NCBI GenBank assembly: GCA_946803715.1
Contig: CAMPET010000068.1
Coordinates: forward strand, 77,276 to 141,275
DNA: 64,000 nucleotides
Source of the DNA: Beroe ovata
Taxonomy: Eukaryota > Ctenophora > Nuda > Beroida > Beroidae
Direction: 5' to 3'
In this document: positions 60,100 through 64,000 of the stretch, in pieces
How the letters are laid out: the number at the start of each line of letters is the position of its first letter
Numbering within the stretch: position 1 is the first letter of the stretch
Program-made: the position numbers and the translations under genes
Notes under the pieces: model-generated
What the model saw: the letters and a program-made list of their open reading frames with translations, nothing else
The model's database searches: none
Told to the model about the DNA's origin: nothing

Positions 60100-61020
60100 T
60101 GGTCATATTGTAAATTTGAAATAAAATCATGAGATGCTAAAAATCCGAAAAATTAGAGAGTTAGGTCCGTGTTGTGATATGTGGGTGTGTGGTGTGGTGC
60201 TAAGACATGTGATAAAAATAATAAAATGTTTATATACTGTTAACATTACCCACTTCTGCCAGAATTTTCAATGATCGTTAGGTACCTATAATCCACAATG
60301 TAGGTACCTGACTTGATTCATTCTTAGATTATTTGCTCTGTATTGCAGGTATGTACCAAAATAACATCATAGATGCTTCATAGATATGCCCTGAATTTGT
60401 GTAGAGACTCAGGAGAAGACAAAAAATTGGTTGTAGATATTTTCTAGATACTTCACCTGGTTGATCCCTAATAAATGATGATGAAAAACTATGTATAAAA
60501 CATTTGCGTGTTGCTATTTGACCAGCATGATAATATTGATAAGACCCATACTAGCTGACAGCTAACATATAGCACACATACATTAGCACTCACACACTCT
60601 AACATATAACAAGTAGATAAGTTGATATATTTTACACTGACTGACAGCAGTAATAGCACTTATCAGGTCTCTGTTTCAAGGTTCCTACTGAAGCCTCAAA
60701 ACAATCTTACAGCATATACCCACACTTAGCTTCTGAGTCTTGTAGTTCTTGTTCAATGACTTATCGAATGTCCATTTATCTACCAGACTGTTTACTTTCA
60801 GTGAGATTTACAGAAGTCTTGTTATCGACTTTTACCATATAAGGTGCTTATTGTGGGACTATTTTGCTTAGCTGCATCAACCCAAGCCCAGCAGAAACGA
60901 AGAATGACCTAGTGTGGCGAAAGAGAGAATGATGCAATGGTGAAGGTGAAAGTCTCACAACAACTTTACGATATGACGTACCAATTGCAGATTACACAAG
61001 CATCCACGCCCAGGAAATTA

Positions 61021-61022
61021 CT

Positions 61023-61058
<36 letters not shown>

Positions 61059-61094
61059 AACACACACACACACNCACACACACACACACACAAA
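61021..61094. repeat. (CA)n microsatellite
   Basis: CA repeat with single-base interruptions and one N at 61074. Confidence 0.95.
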
Positions 61095-61123
61095 ACACAT
61101 ATAATGTATGGAAGCCATGCAAC

Positions 61124-61909
61124 TTATCCAGCCATAACTATAAAGCTATAATACTGTAGGAGTTGATTATCTGCAGCTTTGGGACTCGCAGCTGCGATTT
61201 CGTTGAGCTGGAGTCCGTCTTGCTTCCTGGGAGATGATAATAAATCATCTTGGTGGTGATTCAACATTTTCCAAAGCTGGTGTTCAGCTGAAATGTCGAG
61301 ATTTGTCGTTTTATTGATATGCAAATGTTGTAGGCTGTAACACATTGTTAGGTACTTAATTAGCTTGCTTTGTTACCAATCAATGGAGCTTATCAGGCGT
61401 TGCTAGTGAAAGACGCTTTGATACCTAGTGATTTGAATTCTCTTATGGTGTTTCTTATAACGATTTCCCTCTTAATTACGATTATTTTCGATGCATATCA
61501 CTATGCATCTATCGATTTATTATGATAAATCAAGGCCATGGTTTTATGATTTTATTCTGACACAGATAAAATGCTGGGATTTTATTTCAAGTAGGAATCA
61601 AATCTTATATTGAGTTTCAGTTGTTGCCAAACGCCCTTTTTCAGCATATTATGTTACAATCATAGAAAAGAAGAGGACACTTTTAACTCGTGGAATATCG
61701 TACATGGTTGAGGCCTTACAGTTCATCTGAATTGACCCTAAAATGACGTAATCGCTGCCCCCAGTCACCTGCGACCTCTGCATCACAGTACAATCCCTGC
61801 AAATTCCTGCTTCGTCAGTCAACAATTGCCTGCCTCCATAACTTATTCTTATTTCAGTTTTAAACACTTTTCCGAGGCGTGAATGTATAGATGTAATATT
61901 GCTAGGCAA
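61124..61909 (-). CDS. Possible exons with an NTR-like module
   Basis: Two minus-strand frames. The upstream one (61909-61649) contains LGKVFKTEIRISYGG, then ICRDCTVMQ and SDYVILGSIQ, resembling the end of a netrin/NTR module (hydrophobic strand, C-x-C, then DYxIxG). The downstream one (61345-61124) contains AEHQLWKMLNHHQDDLL and ends SFIVMAG. Exon borders and linkage were not resolved, and the N-terminal exons would lie to the right. Confidence 0.28.
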
Positions 61910-62006
61910 AAACAGTGTACGCTATCTTGGTGTACGTCAACAGTCCAGTGCCTATGATAGTGTTGAGATATGATGTGCATTTGACACAACATCATACTCC
62001 ATTATG

Positions 62007-62099
62007 TGTGTGGGGTGTGTGTGTGTGTGTGTGTGTGTGTTTGCCNNNNNNNNNNNNNNNNNNNNNNNNNNNNNNNNNNNNNNNNNNNNNNNNNNNNNN

Positions 62100-62128
<29 letters not shown>
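62007..62128. repeat. (TG)n microsatellite with a 54-N gap
   Basis: TG repeats on both sides of Ns at 62046-62099. A short series of CACTGCAGTGCGTCACTGTG-like units follows at about 62158-62290. Confidence 0.95.
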
Positions 62129-62132
<4 letters not shown>

Positions 62133-62522
62133 ATGTTTCCTCTCCTTTATTTGTGTACACTGCAGGGCGTCACTGTTATACACTGCAGTGCGCCACTGTG
62201 TAGCTAGCTACAGTGCGTCACTGTGTTTACTGCAGTAGGTCACTGTGTAGTCACTACAGTGGTCGGACTACACTGCGTCACTGTGCAGTGGGTATGAAAT
62301 CATAGTCAGTGGCTGGCATACACCTAACTCCTGACTGGCCATTTATTTTGACATGGTGCATAAATGATACACTTATGATTGGAGATTCATTCCACCTGAG
62401 TTGATAAAATGATTTGAATTATCAATTTGCTTTTAGGAATACTTTTTCCGCTTACAGCTAGGTATTTGCACATATTCTGCTTTCAATCCTAGCGGTAGTA
62501 ACAGCCTGATACCCGATGTAGG

Positions 62523-62578
62523 ATGCCTAGGAAGAAAGACTATAACGCGGTAATGAAACCAAAGAAGCAATCAAACAA
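62523..62578 (+). CDS. Possible first coding exon leaving the window
   Basis: ATG opens MPRKKDYNAVMKPKKQSN and reaches a strong donor AA|GTGAGTAC at 62578. The peptide is basic, of the kind seen at the start of nuclear proteins. No following exon was identified before 64000, so it may continue to the right. Confidence 0.3.
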
Positions 62579-62580
62579 GT

Positions 62581-64000
62581 GAGTACTTATCCTGACTTTT
62601 TACCAATGCTTTTTCACTCATCCAGACGCTCACGTTCTTACATTTTCTTTTCCTCTTCCAACTCGTATGATCATTAATCATCATTCAACGTGTGTTAGAA
62701 GTGAGTGACTTGAGATTTTAGGGTATTGTGAAAACAAACTGGATTCAGCTGCGATTTCTATAACTTTAAAACACATTCCGACGCATTTGTGTTTTCCTCC
62801 ATGCAAATGACCCGCGGACAGCCGGAGCGACACTGGGTTATTATATGATGGTGATAATTATCGACGTATATTATGTCTCACGACGACCGCTGGTATGATA
62901 ATTCATTATTTCCGTTTCTGCCGATATATATGTGTGTGACATGGTAACCGGAAACAGCAGTTTGGTGGTTAATAACAAACAGCCTTTTATTGAACCGTCC
63001 AATTTGATAATTGATAAACACGGCCTGCATCTAGCCTCCCGGGCGAGTTATACCCACAATCTATGTTCAGCTTGTCCCATGAAATAGCAAATTTAAATAA
63101 TGTTAGAGAATTGTCGCTCGTAAGTTCACAAAGCGTCAATTACCTAGCTTGTATTTCAGTTCAATTACTGTTGACGATGACTAAGCGAGGTAGGCAACCA
63201 CTGCATTAGCTTCAGCTACCCCTGCTATTGTATGAAATTTTTTTCCAAATTCCCGCTGCTTGAAAAAGTTGGAATATTACCAGATCACGGAACATGCTTA
63301 TTCACAGTTTACAGTGCTTTCTGCTTTTTAAATCAAGCATGATGATAAGTTGATCAATACTTGACTGGGACGATAGAACACATCTCAAGTTCATTACAGT
63401 TGGTGCAAACTTCGTCCGGATATTGTTGACATGATAGTCGGCAATCGGCTGTTTATTTACGTTGTGAGTTGCTCGATTGATCTGATCTTGGCAAATTGCC
63501 ATGAAAATCATTTGTTCGTTCCTTACTTGAGCTATTCGAGTACCTAATGTTGTAGATATGACTTATGATCATTGATCATGTTGTACTTACTCGATAGAAT
63601 GTTCTATGCAATTCATCAAGGCGATTATCTCATTAGGTATTAAGAAGAGTCTAGATTCGCAAAGACACAGGATACTTCCTTACCATTTCATCAGATTTGT
63701 GGTTGTAGCACAGAATACTCAGTTTTCTCTGTAGCAGTAGTTCCAATGCGACTTAATTTGCAAATGAGGATGAACTATGGCATATTCAAATGTCATTTCT
63801 TTGAACTTTGATAGTTGTCCAGCTGAACTTTTCAGCAACGAGACGACTTGAAAATGTTTGTTCTTGGATCAATTTGATTTTGCGCTTTTCAATCGTTAGG
63901 TATACAACCATACATATTAGGTAGGTATAAAATGGGTATATGTCAGGACATGTGGCTTGTATAATATCGTATTATATTGGAAATCTTCCACGTTTCATAA
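62581..64000. other. No supported gene
   Basis: The stretch is AT-rich, with only short frames (for example a minus-strand 69-codon frame at 63511-63302 with no family resemblance). It may be an intron or flank of the candidate at 62523 or of the minus-strand NTR-like candidate. Confidence 0.4.

Noticed and set aside
1-64000. CRISPR array, prokaryotic operons or phage
   Set aside because: The window is eukaryotic with spliced genes. The tandem arrays have no spacer structure.

Overview
This is a window of intron-rich animal nuclear DNA. Every recognisable gene is a conserved metazoan housekeeping, trafficking, signalling or ciliary gene. Exons are joined by GT..AG introns of about 46 bp to a few kb, and the spaces between genes are packed with tandem repeats, hairpin elements and (TG)n runs with assembly gaps. 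A DH-PH-SH3 RhoGEF, WDR81, DOP1 and a BBSome subunit point to a ciliated animal. The compact layout suggests an invertebrate, possibly an early-branching one, but the sequence alone does not fix the phylum. I set exon borders by eye, using reading-frame continuity and remembered family sequences; no search was run.

Layout. 1-2.6 kb: tandem repeats, a fold-back element with terminal inverted repeats, and a TGACACC minisatellite. 2.6-11.0 kb (+): DOP1 (dopey), missing its N-terminus, which lies off the window or was not seen. 11.0-14.1 kb: a convergent intergenic region made of a ~1.06-kb direct duplication and GC-rich hairpin elements. 14.1-25.3 kb (-): WDR81 (kinase-like region, BEACH, helical region, WD40) in about 30 exons. 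25.7-27.4 kb (-): glutamate-cysteine ligase modifier subunit (GCLM). 27.8-29.0 kb (-): intronless galactokinase. 29.6-33.7 kb (-): cytosolic alpha-mannosidase MAN2C1. 33.8-35.8 kb: duplicated repeats and hairpin elements. 35.8-49.9 kb (-): an ephexin-type RhoGEF with a long Pro/Ser-rich N-terminus. 50.4-51.3 kb (-): intronless class I sirtuin. 51.3-54.4 kb: repeats. 54.4-56.8 kb (-): a protein with an N-terminal RIIa-type docking domain and a long charged tail. 57.2-57.4 kb (-): BBIP1 (BBSome). 57.5-64 kb: mostly repeats, with weak exon candidates.

How they relate. DOP1 and WDR81 both act in endosome/Golgi trafficking and converge on each other. MAN2C1, GALK, GCLM and WDR81 follow one another on the minus strand with only 377-616 bp between each stop and the next start. 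RhoGEF follows the sirtuin by 480 bp, and the RIIa protein follows BBIP1 by 438 bp. Six of the starts I could place have a splice-acceptor-like YAG 2-15 nt upstream of the ATG. That pattern fits either 5'UTR introns or spliced-leader trans-splicing of operon-like clusters, and I rate it the most interesting lead. A second lead is that tandem arrays directly abut splice sites in five introns, and in two of them each repeat unit carries a copy of the 5' splice site.
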